Source: Pseudomonadota bacterium
GTDB lineage: Bacteria; Pseudomonadota; Alphaproteobacteria; Rhizobiales; Xanthobacteraceae
DNA: 6,820 bases
NCBI GenBank assembly: GCA_023433965.1
Contig: JAEYTQ010000686.1
Coordinates: 1 to 6,820, forward strand
Reading direction: 5' to 3'
Part shown: positions 6,764 through 6,820 of the stretch, piece after piece
Numbering within the stretch: the stretch's first letter is position 1
How the letters are laid out: every line of letters starts with the position of its first letter
Made by a program: the position numbers and the translations under genes
Notes under the pieces: model-generated
The model's input: the letters and a program-made list of their open reading frames with translations, nothing else
Told to the model about the DNA's origin: nothing
Database searches by the model: none

Positions 6764-6820
6764 AGGTCATCCATTCTTGAGAGGACAAGCACGCAGCAAC
6801 GAAGACAGCAATTTGCAACG

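Noticed and set aside
6764..6820. Possible promoter ahead of the amidase
   Set aside because: Only 57 nt are available. I saw no convincing -35/-10 or -24/-12 pair; TTG-rich stretches are present but without matching spacing.

Overview
The window is a densely packed, GC-rich stretch in which every supportable gene lies on the minus strand. It reads right to left as amidase, antibiotic-biosynthesis-monooxygenase (ABM) domain protein, ureE, ureF, fused ureAB, ureC, ureG, and ureD (cut by the left edge). High GC, Shine-Dalgarno-type starts and overlapping start/stop pairs point to a GC-rich bacterium. A proteobacterium, perhaps an alphaproteobacterium, is my guess from protein style, but the window does not settle this; actinobacteria carry related amidases and fused urease gamma/beta chains.

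Right part (4947-6763): a 504-residue amidase-signature enzyme with its full Lys96/Ser171/Ser195 triad, resembling Rhodococcus amidases that work beside nitrile hydratase. Its stop overlaps by one base the start of a 100-residue ABM-fold protein. Left part (1-4915): a nickel urease set in the unusual order E-F-AB-C-G-D. Junctions are tight: 31 nt before ureE, an inferred 8-nt overlap E/F, 16 nt F/AB, 2 nt AB/C, and 4-nt ATGA overlaps at C/G and G/D. The spacing suggests one transcript running from the amidase through ureD.

Working model: the amidase frees ammonia from a carboxamide, UreAB-UreC hydrolyses urea or a related compound, and UreD/F/G/E load nickel into UreC. The cluster would then be a nitrogen-scavenging module. 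The role of the ABM protein is unknown.

The points most worth a second look are as follows. UreC keeps all nickel ligands and the flap His, but lacks the usual ATTCTPG active-site loop and has Gly where Ala363 normally sits. The urease is physically linked to an amidase and an ABM protein. ureF has no well-placed ATG/GTG/TTG start and may begin at CTG. No RNA genes, mobile elements, CRISPR arrays or clear promoter were seen. The only non-coding stretch at the right edge (6764-6820) is 57 nt.
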